Shown in pieces: positions 1-11,352 of a stretch of 64,000 bases of DNA; the first letter of the stretch is position 1; each line of letters begins with the position of its first letter. A model generated the notes under the pieces. That model was given only the letters and a program-made list of their open reading frames with translations, ran no database searches and was not told the origin of the DNA. This DNA is from Todiramphus chloris collaris (Eukaryota > Chordata > Aves > Coraciiformes > Alcedinidae): contig JANVCC010000073.1 in assembly GCA_025345505.1 (NCBI GenBank), forward strand, positions 10,897,108 to 10,961,107, written 5' to 3'. The position numbers and the translations under genes are program-made.

Positions 1-949
1 CTGCCAAAACTCATGAGTCTCCCCATGTATTTTGAAAATATGGATCTGGAAGTGATCAGAAAATATCAGACTACTTGTTTTAGTTAAAACAACTACCTTT
101 TTATATCAAACAGCTACCTTCAGTCTCATAACAGAGAACAAAAAGAACTTGTGTGTAAAGGTAATATCACTGTCCAAAACAGAGAAGTTTTCTCTACTTT
201 TGTCAACTTAACTGACAAACAAAAGTAAATTTAAGTAATAAATAAAATAAAAATATGCACAAAGAGGTTTTTATGGAAAAAATGGTAAAATAAATACATA
301 GAGAGATGACCTGAAAGGCATGGACAGGAATTGGTAGGAAAGTAAAACCAGAGATGGAAAGACTGGGTCTTGGAGAGGCTATGCAATTGGTCCATGCAGC
401 ATAGTCTACAATTCTGTATTTTTGTTTCTATATTACTTACAATAAAATACACTTTCTAAAAAAATTAAAGACAAGACCTTAAACCCAAATGGGCATAATT
501 AACAGAAAAGTTTCCTAAGAGAAGAAGAAAAATATAAAGGAAATGAGGTCAGCACAACTGTAGATAACAGAAATGAGAAAGAAGGAATCAGTAACTACTC
601 ATAATATGATAATTTGTAATATTGGACATGGTGTAAAAAAGAGGAGAGGGCAATGTTTCTAGAGAAAATGGAGTTTCCCCACATCACCTGGAATAGACTT
701 GTGGTGGTAAAAGGAAACCCATTAAAAGATGTAGAAGTGAAAGTCATCAATAAAAAATATGAGAGAAAAGCAAAGTATCACAACAGAGACCAATTAGTTG
801 CTCAGTAAGCAAGCACAGGAGAAAAGGACAAAGTGGACAAAGAGAGTTGCTGGGAACTCAACAAAGACAGTGGAAACTCAGGACTTGGTGGGAGAAAAGA
901 AACAGAACATTTTATTTTTGATTGTTATTATTTAGCCCTGAAAAAAATG
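1..949. other. AT-rich unique sequence, no gene seen
   Basis: No repeat signature, splice-flanked exon or RNA gene is visible. The longest open frame is a 73-codon one on the minus strand (231-452), rich in Phe, Leu and His, which looks like chance in AT-rich DNA. The right edge is the point where CR1-a homology begins. Confidence 0.6.
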
Positions 950-2215
950 AGACATTTCAGACTGGTACCCCCAAGTCCTTCTCCACAGGGCTTCTCTCAA
1001 TAACATCATTCCCCAGCCTGTATCAATACCAGGGGTTGCCCCGACCCAGGTAATGACCTTGCACTTGTCCTTGTTGAACATCATAAGGTTCACAAAGGCC
1101 CACTTCTTAAGCTTGTTCAGGTCCTTCTGGATAACATTCCATTCCTCTGGTGTGTCAGCTGCACCACTCAGCTTGGTGTCATCTGCAAACTTGCTGAGAA
1201 TGCATTTTATCCCACTGTCTATGTCATTGATGAAGATATTAAACACCAGTTGTCCCAGTACAGACCCCTGATGGACACCGCTCATCAATGGTCCTTCAAA
1301 ACCCTGTCTTTCCCATTCAGAGAGAATACTGGGGGGGACTTACAAAAGTCCAGATAGAAAACATGCTTAGCTCTTCCCTTCTCCACTGATGTAGTCACTC
1401 CATCAAAGAAAGCCACTAGATTGGTTTAGCAGGACTTGCCTTGGGAGAAAGCCATGCTGGCTGTGTCAGATCACCTCCCTGTCCTCCACGTGCCCTTAGG
1501 ATAGCTTCTGGGAGGATCTGTTCCATGATCTTCCCAGAGACAGAGGTGAGTCTGACAGGTCAGTAGTTCCCAGGGTCCTCCTTTCTACCCTTTTTACAAG
1601 CAGGTGTAATGTTTCGCTTTTTCCAGTCACCAGGGACTTCACCTGACTACCATGTCTTTTCAAATATCATGGAGAGTGGCTTGGCAACTACACCAGCCAA
1701 TTCCCTCTGGACTCTAGGATACACCTCTTCAGGTCTTATGCCTTATGCTTACACAGCCTTATGTATGTTCAGTTTTCTCTGGTGGTCATGAATCTGATCT
1801 TCTCTTACAGTGGGAGACGTTTTGCTCCCCTGGTTCCCATCTCACATCCCATTGACTTGGGTGGTGTAAGGAGAGAGAGGTTGCCAGTGAAGACTGAGGC
1901 AAAAAAGTTATTGAGTACCTCAGCCTTCTTGTCCTCGTTCCCAGCTTGCCAGTATTGCTCAGCAAGTAGGGGTACGTTTCTTTGACATTCCTTTTCTGTC
2001 TGACATACCTGTAGAAGCCCTCATTATTCTTTATATCCATTGCCAAGTTCAGCTCCCACCATGCCTTGGTCTTCCCGACACCACCCCTACACAACTGGGC
2101 AGTGTTTCTATACACTTCTCAGGCATGTTGGTCTCTTGCCTTCCTTTCCTCATTTCTTACACCTGGAAGTTTACTTTCCTAAAATTCAGGGTCCTAACTT
2201 GACCCAAGATCACAT
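950..2215 (-). mobile_element. CR1 LINE copy (CR1-a), internal ORF2 part
   Basis: Read on the minus strand, this is the middle of CR1 ORF2: the linker after the endonuclease, then the reverse transcriptase fingers and palm. Recognisable marks are QGSVLG and [11 protein letters not shown] followed by FADDTKL, with KDLGV-like sequence at the left end. Copies of CR1 normally keep the 3' end and lose the 5' end. Here homology stops inside ORF2 at about 950, with no C-terminal domain, 3' UTR or terminal 8-bp repeats, so a later deletion has probably removed the tail. The right (5') edge fades out near 2200 and is approximate. Confidence 0.85.
955..2115 (-). pseudogene. CR1-a ORF2 reverse transcriptase remnant
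   Basis: This is a broken piece of the CR1 ORF2 protein, which in an active element supplies endonuclease and reverse transcriptase for target-primed reverse transcription. The best frame (932-1288) contains the RT catalytic box FADD, encoded at 1178-1189, with both aspartates kept. Upstream (1290-2115) the homology continues but shifts frame several times. A second piece at 1786-2115 matches the segment around LNLAMDIKNNEGFYRYV. A deletion near 1310-1345 joins two parts of the palm. It cannot make a working protein. Confidence 0.8.
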
Positions 2216-3984
2216 GACCCATATCCAGCTTCTACATTTATTATAATGCCTACTTAATTTCTAGGTTAGATTCTCCACCATTGGATTATTGCTGTGATGC
2301 CCTGTAGCACAAGAGATGAAATTGTCCCCAGATGAAAATTTGTGATAATGCTTTTATTTTTATTTTCCTTAACAAATTTTCTTCTTCATAAACCTTATCT
2401 AGTCTTGTCAATACCTACATGAAATATGGCAGGATTATTTTCATACTGTTTTAAGTCAAGGATGATTTTCTGCTGCCCTTAGGCTGACTTCTTTCCATCA
2501 TGATGTAATACTCTCTTTTCCTACAGAGCTGCTTTAATGCTCAGAATTTGCACTTTGCCATTATTCCCCTCCTGCTTTATTTGTTTTGATTGTCATATGA
2601 TAGTGCTGTGCTTCTCAACTCAGCTTCTCCCACTTAAGTTTTATCTTCAAAAATTATTTTTTGCTCCTATTTTATGTGTTATGTTGGGTTACCTTTGTGT
2701 TTGTTTACCTGCACTGGCTTTGAAAAAAAAACCCAAACAAACAACATTACTGTGAAAATATCTGTCCCATTTCCTATTTTTGTTTTGATCTCAGCCTGGC
2801 ATATATTTTCATTTTTGTCCCCCAGTGTTTGGATTATATTTCAGTGAACCAGTGGAAATCCTTTACACATGTAAATGTGTAAAAATGTCTTCCTTTGCAA
2901 ATGAATCAGCATGTACAAATTCATATGGTTTTACTCCTTAGGAACAGATGTTAAGGGAATATAGGTTAAGATTTAGATCCAAACTGGTCTCTTCAGTACT
3001 ATAATTTGCTGTGATAAACAGAAAGATGGAAATGCAAACCAACAGGGGCATCCCAGATTTAACATCCCTTCTGTTCTGGCTGAGATACATTTGACTCTGT
3101 TACTTGTAGACACACTTTGCCACCAGTATTCAAAACCAACAGAGAAATCCCTCTTAATCACAAAAAGATTTCTAGTCTTGTCTAAAGCTGTAAACATGCA
3201 ATTCCACAGAGACTGAAATTTGTAAATATTCCAGATAAAGGTGTATCTTCAAATACTGTAATTTTATTTCTACGAACAATGTTTATAAGAATACTTGAGG
3301 AACCCATAAATGTCACACAAAGCAAGAAATGGACAAAAGCTTACGTAAATGTTCCAAGAAGGCTGACATAATCTTTTATTAGTTACCAAGAGGACATTGA
3401 CAATTTTTTCATTTCTTTTGAAAATGGCAAAAAATAATAATGGATCACTGCTCTGTTCTGCTTGGTACCTCCAGCAGAATTTTGGAGCATGCTGCATTGG
3501 GGCCCTCAGCCAGCCCTGAAAAATTCTATCATTCACTTGTATATGCTTTAGGCCAATAAGCTGTGATTAGTTTTTCATTACCATAATTAATGTAGTATGT
3601 GTTAATTAGTTGACTTAGGTAGCCGAGTGGTAATTTTTTACTTGACTGTAGCAGGATATACACAGCATATCTCACATCCAGAGACCTTTTGTATTTAATA
3701 CTCGTCTTGGTTTCTGTAACTTTTTTGACATCCTTTCCAAGCCAAGTCTTAGGGGAAAAAAAGAATCATTTTGCTAGACAGAAGCACTAGAGAAGAAAGG
3801 ACATAAGCTCACTACAATGCAAAAGTAACCTGAAAAGAAATACAGAGAAACAGAGGGCTCCAACCTGTGCATTCTACATAGTTTTCCAGTAAGATTTAGC
3901 AACACCTAGATGCCACAAGGTATGGATTCATCCTGAGTTGAGGCTATGATCCAGGTAGAGGAAACATGTCCAGTAAGACACACT
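2216..3984. other. Unique sequence, no gene seen
   Basis: AT-rich DNA with short pyrimidine-rich runs and an A-run near 2722. Open frames are under 90 codons and have no recognisable motif. No repeat family is recognised. Confidence 0.55.
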
Positions 3985-4390
3985 ACAGAACCACAGATTT
4001 GTCAATGTTGGAAGCCACTTCTGAAGACCATTTAGTCCAACCCCTCCTACTCAAGCAGAGTCAATCACAGCAAGCTGCTGCCCAGGGCCACGTCCTGTCA
4101 GGATTTTAATGTCTCTGAAGATGGAAAGTGCAGCCTTTCTTGGAAATCCATTCCAGTGTTCAAGTTCTTTCACAGTAAAAAAAAAAGTGTTTTCTTGTGT
4201 TTGCAAAGAATTTCATGTTTCAGTTTGTGCCCATTGTCTCTCATCCTGTCACTGGGCACCACTGAGAGGAACTTGGGTCTTTCTTCCTTGTATTCCCTAT
4301 CAGATAGTTGTAAACATTGATAAGATCTGCACTGAGATGCCTCCAGGCCAAACAATCCCAAGTCTCTCAGCCATATGTTGAAATGCTCTA
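3985..4390 (-). mobile_element. CR1 LINE 3' end (CR1-b), old
   Basis: The minus strand carries the last part of CR1 ORF2 and the 3' UTR. On the plus strand the typical text is GTTGGAAGCCACTTCTGAAG, then the stretch with TAGTCCAACCCC, then the segment before CCTGTCACTGGGCACCACTG. The terminal octamer repeats have decayed to ACAGAACCACAG at 3985-3996. A run of ten A bases near 4179 has replaced part of the coding sequence. The copy is strongly 5' truncated and clearly diverged, so it is one of the older insertions here. Confidence 0.85.
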
Positions 4391-6092
4391 TAATAAATAC
4401 TATTAACATTTAATAACATTGAAATAAATGATCATCTTAATATTAAAACTATGTTTAGATACTTGTTAAATAAGGAGCAAGGACTCATCACTAAATAGAA
4501 ACTGCTTTCATATTGCAGGGTGTTCCCAAAGAGGAAGAAAACAATTTAAAATAAAACCATCCTCCCAAAGAAAAAATAAATCACAATGATAAATATCCAA
4601 ATTTACTTCAGATAAATTCTGTTTCTAGGTTTATTTTGTGATTGTTTCCTTCAGATTTAAAATAAATGTATTTTTATTTGAAATGTCCTCCAGATAGGAA
4701 TTAGAATTTGGAAAACACCAGAATACAGTCTCATTCCAGATGTAAAATCAAGAGAACAGCAAAGGCACTTCCACAGCAACAGTTGTGAAGTACTGGACAG
4801 GACTCTGCTTTAACCTCCAGTCCCAGGAAGATTTTTAGGCCTACAACATGCCTGATTTTCACATCATCCAAGATTTGGCCCCAAAGGCTTACATAAGCAA
4901 ATAGTGACAGGCAAAAGAAGTGCATCTTCAGAGCCAGAGAGGTGGTGATGAGGACCTGACAACTTCAGGAAACAAGTTCTGAGGTTTTTGTTCAGCCTAG
5001 TTCTGAGCTGGACCTTCTTGAAAAGCGTTAAGTGCACTCCTTCAGCACTTCTTCCTGCTTAACTTCTTTTGAAAGGATTCCACTGAGCCTGATGCAAGAC
5101 TGCACTGAAACATGGGATGTAAAACGAAGTGCTGTAAGCACAGATAATCAGATTTGCTTCACAGGTGTACTCTTGATCCAAACTGAAAAGTTAATACATA
5201 TGAACTCAGTGTTCATGAGTAGTTTTTCTAACCTACAAAGCAGCAGGGTGTGGTACAAAATTTCTGACTCTTTCCTTGCAGTATTATCTCCATTCAAAAG
5301 AAGAGACATCAAAGCAAAAGAGCCTCAATGCATGTCTTGTGTGTCTCCAGAATTAGGTGCAAAAAGGGTCTTCCGTAGTGCTGACAAAAGAGCATTTTTA
5401 TAGATAAAATAACATAGCAGCATGCTTAAATATGGTTATCACCCATATCTGAATACAGATGTTTTCACTTGCCATGACTTTTTTTCAGAAATAATACAAA
5501 AATAATATCGTTTTGAAAATACAATTGTGTCTTCTTAGAAATTTATGTAGTACTTTACTTGATCTCAGGCATATGTTACCCAGTAATTCCTCTGTAAATT
5601 TATGGTAATTATTCCTTAGCAACTTCTTTAACATTTAGAGCTTTTCCTTGACACATGCAAAATAAATGCCATCTACTTTCTGCAAAGAATAAACAATCAT
5701 GGAATTACTTTGCAAAAAGACTGCAATTATCATTTAATCATGCTTAATTATATGGGTAATGTACCTTGAACAAGTGTTACAGAAACTAAGACACAGATAC
5801 TTCATTACAGTTACAAAAATGCTATTAAATCTAACAGAATATTGTCTGTCACGTAGTGTTGCACTACTGTCGTACCCAGAGGCATCTAACTGATTTTGCT
5901 ATTCAGAAAGCAAATCACACTGTGAGGGGATTTTAGCTTCTTTCCAGTCCCTGTTCACTGACACTCAGCTGGGAAAAGTTCTGTGCTTTACAAGAATTTT
6001 ACAAGAAAATGTAAGCTATATCATAAAAATGTCATTTAAAGTCTAGTATCTTCACTTCCAAGAACTCCTGTGTTGCTTATCTACATTTAGGC

Positions 6093-6114
6093 TTTTTTTT
6101 TTTTTTTTTTTTTT
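6093..6114. repeat. T22 homopolymer
   Basis: An uninterrupted run of about 22 T bases follows CTACATTTAGGC. No retrocopy is recognised on its minus-strand upstream side, so it is listed as a simple repeat. Confidence 0.9.
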
Positions 6115-8790
6115 AATTACATAAATGTGGCCATGACCCACCAAGAACCTAACACCACCTTTTTCATAATGTCAGCAGCACCAAGTACATTGTATAATAC
6201 ATAGAAAAGCTGAAGATGGCAAACCTGTTCTCTCCTCTTTGGGTTTTACAAACCAGGGATTCTGTGCTGCTGTTGGGGAATGTCTTCTCCACAACACTCA
6301 GCTCTTCTTCCCTAGGGTAAGGGATTTGGTAATCTGAGAATCAAGACTTATGTTTCATAGCAGCTGGAGTATGAACAGAATTGATTTATGTAAGGTGAGT
6401 GCTCTGGGCAGTCCTGGGTATGTTAAACAGGACTGCAGATTCATTTTCAGAAGCTTGCTGAAAACAGTCAGCAGTGATTTATAGGCATCTTACCAATCGC
6501 TAAATCATTTATTTGACTTTGTAAAAAATTAGTATATTATTCCACTTACTTGTATTTTCTTCTCATCTGTAACAAGCTAGCTAAGCCCTAGAGCTAAATC
6601 ATTATCCATATTTGTAAAAAAAACCCTATATAAGAAGCATTTCCTACTGTTGGTACCTAAGACATCAACTGAGTCTTTTGATAATATAAATGAGGAGCAT
6701 CCCATAGGTAATATATGGCTGACACTCTTCTAATTAAATGTCAAACAACAATGACATGTGTAAAGATCTTTGGCCTACTTAATACTGCCCATTGCAGAAC
6801 AAGTAATCTTGAACAGCAAAAGTGAAGGGAAAAAATATTCTATGTACTTCTGTTTTTTAAAAAAATCAACATAAATTTCTGAAATGAGAGAAATGTTATT
6901 GTTATTTTTCCAGCTGTACACTAATATGAGATATTTTAATTTTGCTCCTGATGAAGCCCAAGACAAAGATGCCCAATGGCCAAGACTTCTAACTTTTTTC
7001 TCCACAGTCTTGTGATTTTACCTGTCCATTCAAAGGCAGTCCTGTCTACCAAAGAGGCCAAGGATTCCCCCAGCAGGGCATTATGCACAGCTTCAGGTGC
7101 TGTGTTTAACAGCTACAATGCTAAGAGAAAGTGAGATGAAGTGATAGGTGTCAAGTCAAATATTGCTTTTCAGGTCCCAAAACAGGCAAGCTGATGGTTC
7201 CACTGAAGTAAATCAAAGGTTTTTTTCACTGACCTAAGAACAAGTTTTGTTATTTAAATCTTGTTCAGCCCAGGACACTAGACCTTCTGCCCTCAATATC
7301 ACCAAAATAAACGACAAAGTATTACTAACATAGTCATATGAGAAGATCAAGCACACATTTTTAATTAAATGATCTTTATTGTTCTGTATTTAAGAAAGAG
7401 ATTTTCTTGGTAATGATTTCTTTAAATTCTGTTTGATACTGTGCTTCATCTGCTTGTTTTCTTTTTTGATCTTGGGCCATTATTTACCTTACAAACATTT
7501 CATGCCTGCTTAGCATTCTCCAGAGCTGTGAACCATGCTGGTTTATCTTCCTCAGAGGCATTCATTCCTTCTTTTTTATTGATGTTCTACCTTCTCAAGG
7601 TACCTGATCTTTGTCCCTTTATTGATGCCTCATTGCATGCCTTTTTCTCCATAGTCAAACAGGTTTCCTGAAGAGGGCACAACATAGAGTCAAAGCAAGA
7701 CATCTAAGAAATACTGAGAAAGACACAGGGCAGAGGTTATGGAGTGCAGCTAAAAGCACGTTGGCCCTGGGGAAACTAAGAATGGACTGGAAGACTGATT
7801 AGCATGTGGAAGGAAAACAGAAAAACAAAGAAGAATCATGTGTAAGCTTAAGTGAAAATGTATAGGAACAAGAAAGAAAAGCCCTGGCAAAGTGAAAGCT
7901 GAAAGAGAAACAAAGATACAGAACCGATTTAAAAAGATATGACTAAGTGCCTAGCATCTTATATGCCAAAGAATATTGTTAAACATTGAAAATGGACCTA
8001 ATTCTGTTCACCTGAGGCTGTTGAGATTTCATTTATAGCGACATATTATAATCCAGGTATTTAAGCAAAGAGATACTAGCCCTCTGACAAGAGAAGCCCT
8101 AGCTCTTGATAGCAGTTATTGTTCCATACAGAGGGGAATTAGCATGACCTAGCCTGCTGCTACTTTTCTTCCATATAATCTTCTGACTTAGTTCAGGTAT
8201 GACATTTAATTTCTGGGTAGACTTTTGTGGCTGGGTGGTAACCAGGCAAAGGTGAGGGCCTGGGCACAATTCAACCTGTTAGATCTATTTTTGCTGGAAA
8301 GCCCTATGAAGCTATAAAGGATAAGATGCCTCTCTGGACTAAGAGGGTTAATTTAAATACAGTTTTGAAACTATCAGTTGGATACTTAACTCCCCACAGA
8401 TCCAGCGCTGAAGAAATTTATCAGCAAGGTTGTATGGACCTAATTCAATCTTAGTGAGTCAGAGATTTTTCCATTAGCTTCAACAGACTTTGGAACTACA
8501 CACAAAAGGTCTGTCAGCAAGATTGCATTAGCAGCCAGATTTGTTGAGTTCCTTCTCTTCTAGTATGTAAGTCTTCCTGTATGGGAGCATGTCACCAACC
8601 AGGGCTGAGTAACACAGAAGAGATTACACTAGAAGATAGCAGTTGGAGAATGGCCCTCCTAGACCACAGGGATGTGACATGGCAGGGATGTGAAAGCAGC
8701 TGCTGCAGCTGATTAGTAGGTAGTGGATGGGGTTGATCAGCTGCAGCTAGCAGAGCAAGAGTCAGAGCTGGAGAAAAACAAGAGCACAAT

Positions 8791-8833
8791 GCTGCAAGTA
8801 AGGCTTTGCTGCAAGTAAGGCTTTGCTGCAAGG
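8791..8833. repeat. 17-bp tandem repeat, 2.5 copies
   Basis: The unit GCTGCAAGTAAGGCTTT occurs at 8791-8807 and 8808-8824 without change and then breaks off after GCTGCAAG at 8825-8832. Identical units suggest a recent slippage or duplication. Confidence 0.9.
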
Positions 8834-9398
8834 AACGTGAGAATGAAGTTAGTGGTATGTGTATCTCCCTCAGCAGGACAAACTTGGGTGAAATGTCCTT
8901 GGAGTGAGTCAGCCCTGTGACTAGATTTCATGTTTCACATGTCAGAGCTGGAAAGCAGGCATTTCTACATTGTCTCTTATAAAGACAAACTCTCTCTGGT
9001 GAGATATAATTATGGGAGCAGAATCAAAACCAAATTTGTTCTTGATGACAAGTGATACTTAGGAGAAGTTCTTTTCTCTCTGAGGGGGTGACTTTTTAAT
9101 TGGGTTTATTGGGTTTTTTTAATGCACTTTTAAATGTGTAGGCATTGTGGAGACTGAGAGTAATATTAATTATTATTACCTGCTATCTGCTTTTGCTGTG
9201 TAAATAGCTATCAACACAGAAATAAATGAGTGAAAACACATTTTGTCATTTATTTTAAAAAGCTGCTGGAATATGTTTGTCTAGATTCCTAGACTGTTTA
9301 AGTAATGTTGATCATTTCATAAAACTGGCTTCTTTTTGGTGTAATTTTAGGTTGTTCAGATGTTCTTTACTTACATGCTTTAATAAATAGAATGGAAT

Positions 9399-9430
9399 AA
9401 AAAAAAAAAAAAAACCAAAAACAAAAACAG
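9399..9430. repeat. A-rich tract
   Basis: A run of 16 A bases (9399-9414) continues into CCAAAAACAAAAACAG. It is a simple repeat with no associated retrocopy recognised. Confidence 0.85.
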
Positions 9431-9879
9431 TTTTCAGGACTTAAGCACTCTAGATAATCAAAAACTGGTAACATGTTCTGATTACATAAGAACAAATGTA
9501 AAGGACCATGAAATGGCAGGTGAGTTTGTAGATCTCATTAGGATCTCACCTAGTTTTACCTCCTGTTTCATAAGTTGCTTTATGTTGTGGCTGATAGTTC
9601 TTTAATGAAAATTAATGTTCTAAATTAATGCTCTAAAACCTGTTATGGTGTTGCAGGCTGGGCTGGGACCTAAGCATACCAGAAGAGGAGGTGAAGATTA
9701 CAGACAGCACTCCACAAATTCTAGAGCAAGAAAGTATGTAGAAAAGTTAAAATTTTCAAGGTCAGGCTTGTTCTGAAATACTTTGTGATATGGTATTTTT
9801 TAAAAAAATGCAGGTGAGGATATTTCAGCCATTAATACTTACCTACAACATAAGACTAGAAGAGACAAAAGTAATCCTG

Positions 9880-10320
9880 ATCTTTAAGAGGGAAGGGGGG
9901 AAAATATTTGCAACTATCTTTGACCCAGTTACATCTTTGCTGGGTGGCAGCCCATCAAACACAACCTTCTTAAATTTCCAGTTTTAATGCTGTACTGAAA
10001 TTTGCAGCATAGCTCAGTCTTAAATCTTCTTTCAGCCTCTCTACTTGACCACCTTCCAAGCCAGATGCATCTGACCCCACTACAGTGCTAAAAGCCATAA
10101 TTTCTATCTTCCTGTCCGATCTAGTTGATTGGTGAGGATTTGGAAATGTTCTATCCTTGGAAGAACTAAGAGCACCAGAATATGGAGTTGATAACTTCAA
10201 GTTTCTGTGTGGATGGAAGAAGCCAAAACTCCTAGAGCTTTCCAGATCTTCAGCAGGAACATCTGAATAATTAATATCCATGAATTATAGTCAGTGTAAC
10301 CTGCTGTGAAATCAGGATTT
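9880..10320 (-). other. Candidate decayed coding stretch, unidentified
   Basis: On the minus strand an ATG at 10279-10281 opens a 103-codon frame to 9970. It is hydrophilic and serine-rich, with little low-complexity sequence. It includes EGGQVERLKEDLRLSYAANF near its end. Just past the stop, in another frame, the reading continues as KKVVFDGLPPSKDVTGSKIV. Before the ATG, in a third frame, it reads NPDFTAGYTDYNS after a TTTCACAG that resembles a splice acceptor. Frames that each look protein-like but do not join are what a decayed exon or retrocopy would leave. I do not recognise the protein, and chance is possible: open frames of this length occur elsewhere in the window. Confidence 0.2.
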
Positions 10321-10784
10321 GTTATACAGCCCTTCTGTCTTCAGCTGTCAGACAGTGTACCTATCAGGACTGACTAAATACATTAGCCAAAGAAGTCTGT
10401 ATTCTCAGATGGCCTAACAGAATCAGCTTAGCAACTTCTTGAATCTTCACTTAACTTTGGTTTTACAAGTTTACTGAAATAAAAACACTTCCAGGAGGAA
10501 AAAAATGTTTAAGAATTTTACAGAGGAAATTTAGCTGCCCTGTGACACCAATATAATCTGCTTAATATCCCCAGAAATACCGTAATGACAGGTACAGTTC
10601 TGCACTTCTCTGAAACAATTTACACAGGTGATACCTCTGTATCAACTATATTTTCATGTGCAAGGTCATTGCCTTCAGACAGTGCAGAAATGCAGAAGAG
10701 AAACATGGACCCCAGACAGTGAGTCAGAAATCCTAAATCATGTAGCTATCATCTCACTGAAGTCTTTTCATTTTCTTTTGCAGA

Positions 10785-10835
10785 TTGTACTAGATGACCT
10801 TTAAAGATCCCTTCCAACCCAGAACATTCTATGAT
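10785..10835 (+). mobile_element. CR1 3'-tail fragment (CR1-c)
   Basis: Only the last 50 bases of a CR1 remain: TAGATGACCTTTAAAGATCC, then CTTCCAACCC and ACATTCTATGATT. This is the conserved end of the CR1 3' UTR, with a single terminal octamer left. It lies tail to tail with CR1-d, 115 bases away. Confidence 0.85.
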
Positions 10836-10949
10836 TTTCCCACCCTTTTTCTCCCATAGTTTTGGAAGGTACTTCTTCAGGGAAGATACCAATAAAAGAT
10901 ACGATGACATCACTGTTTCAAATGGACATCCCAGGTTTTCAGAGAGATA

Positions 10950-11352
10950 TTACAGAAGCACAGAATTGCAGAATGATAGGGGCTGGAAGGGACCTCTGGA
11001 AAACATCTAGTCCAACCCCCCTGCCAAGGCAGGCTTACCTAGAGAGGGTTGCACAGGAGGATGTCCAGGTGGGTTTTGAATGTCTCCAAAGAGGAGAGTC
11101 CATCACCTCACTGGGCAGCCTGTTCCAGTTCTCCATCACCCTCAAAGTAAAAACGTTTCTTCTCATGTTTAGATGGAACTTCTTATGTTCACGTTTATGT
11201 CCATTACCTCTTGTCCTGTCACTGGGCACCACTGAAAAAAAAACTGATCCCATCCACCTGACACCCACTCTTTATTTATAAGCATTGACAAGATCCCCCC
11301 TCAGACTTCTCCAGACTAGAAAGACCCAACTCCCTCAGCCTTTCCTTATAAG
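10950..11352 (-). mobile_element. CR1 LINE 3' end (CR1-d)
   Basis: The minus strand carries the CR1 3' UTR and the end of ORF2. The stem segment is seen on the plus strand as CCCCCCTGCCAAGGCAGG near 11015. The last coding part reads [14 protein letters not shown] in the minus frame. The octamer tail is eroded (CAGAATTGCAGAATGATAG, 10961-10979). Homology ends near 11350 within the region equal to LGLFSLEKR, so it is 5' truncated. An A run at 11236-11244 disrupts the frame. Confidence 0.88.

Larger units (their letters stand above)
4391..10784. other. Long unique stretch without a recognised gene
   Basis: About 6.4 kb with no recognised transposon. It holds a T tract (6093-6114), a 17-bp tandem repeat (8791-8833), an A-rich tract (9399-9430) and a protein-like open stretch on the minus strand near 9880-10320, each listed separately. 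The longest open frame (5032-5403, plus) begins at a GTG and has no known motif; its first ATG would give about 100 codons. I treat it as chance. Confidence 0.5.

Noticed and set aside
5032..5403. 123-codon open frame as a host gene
   Set aside because: It begins at GTG, has no recognisable motif, no splice context and ordinary AT-rich composition.
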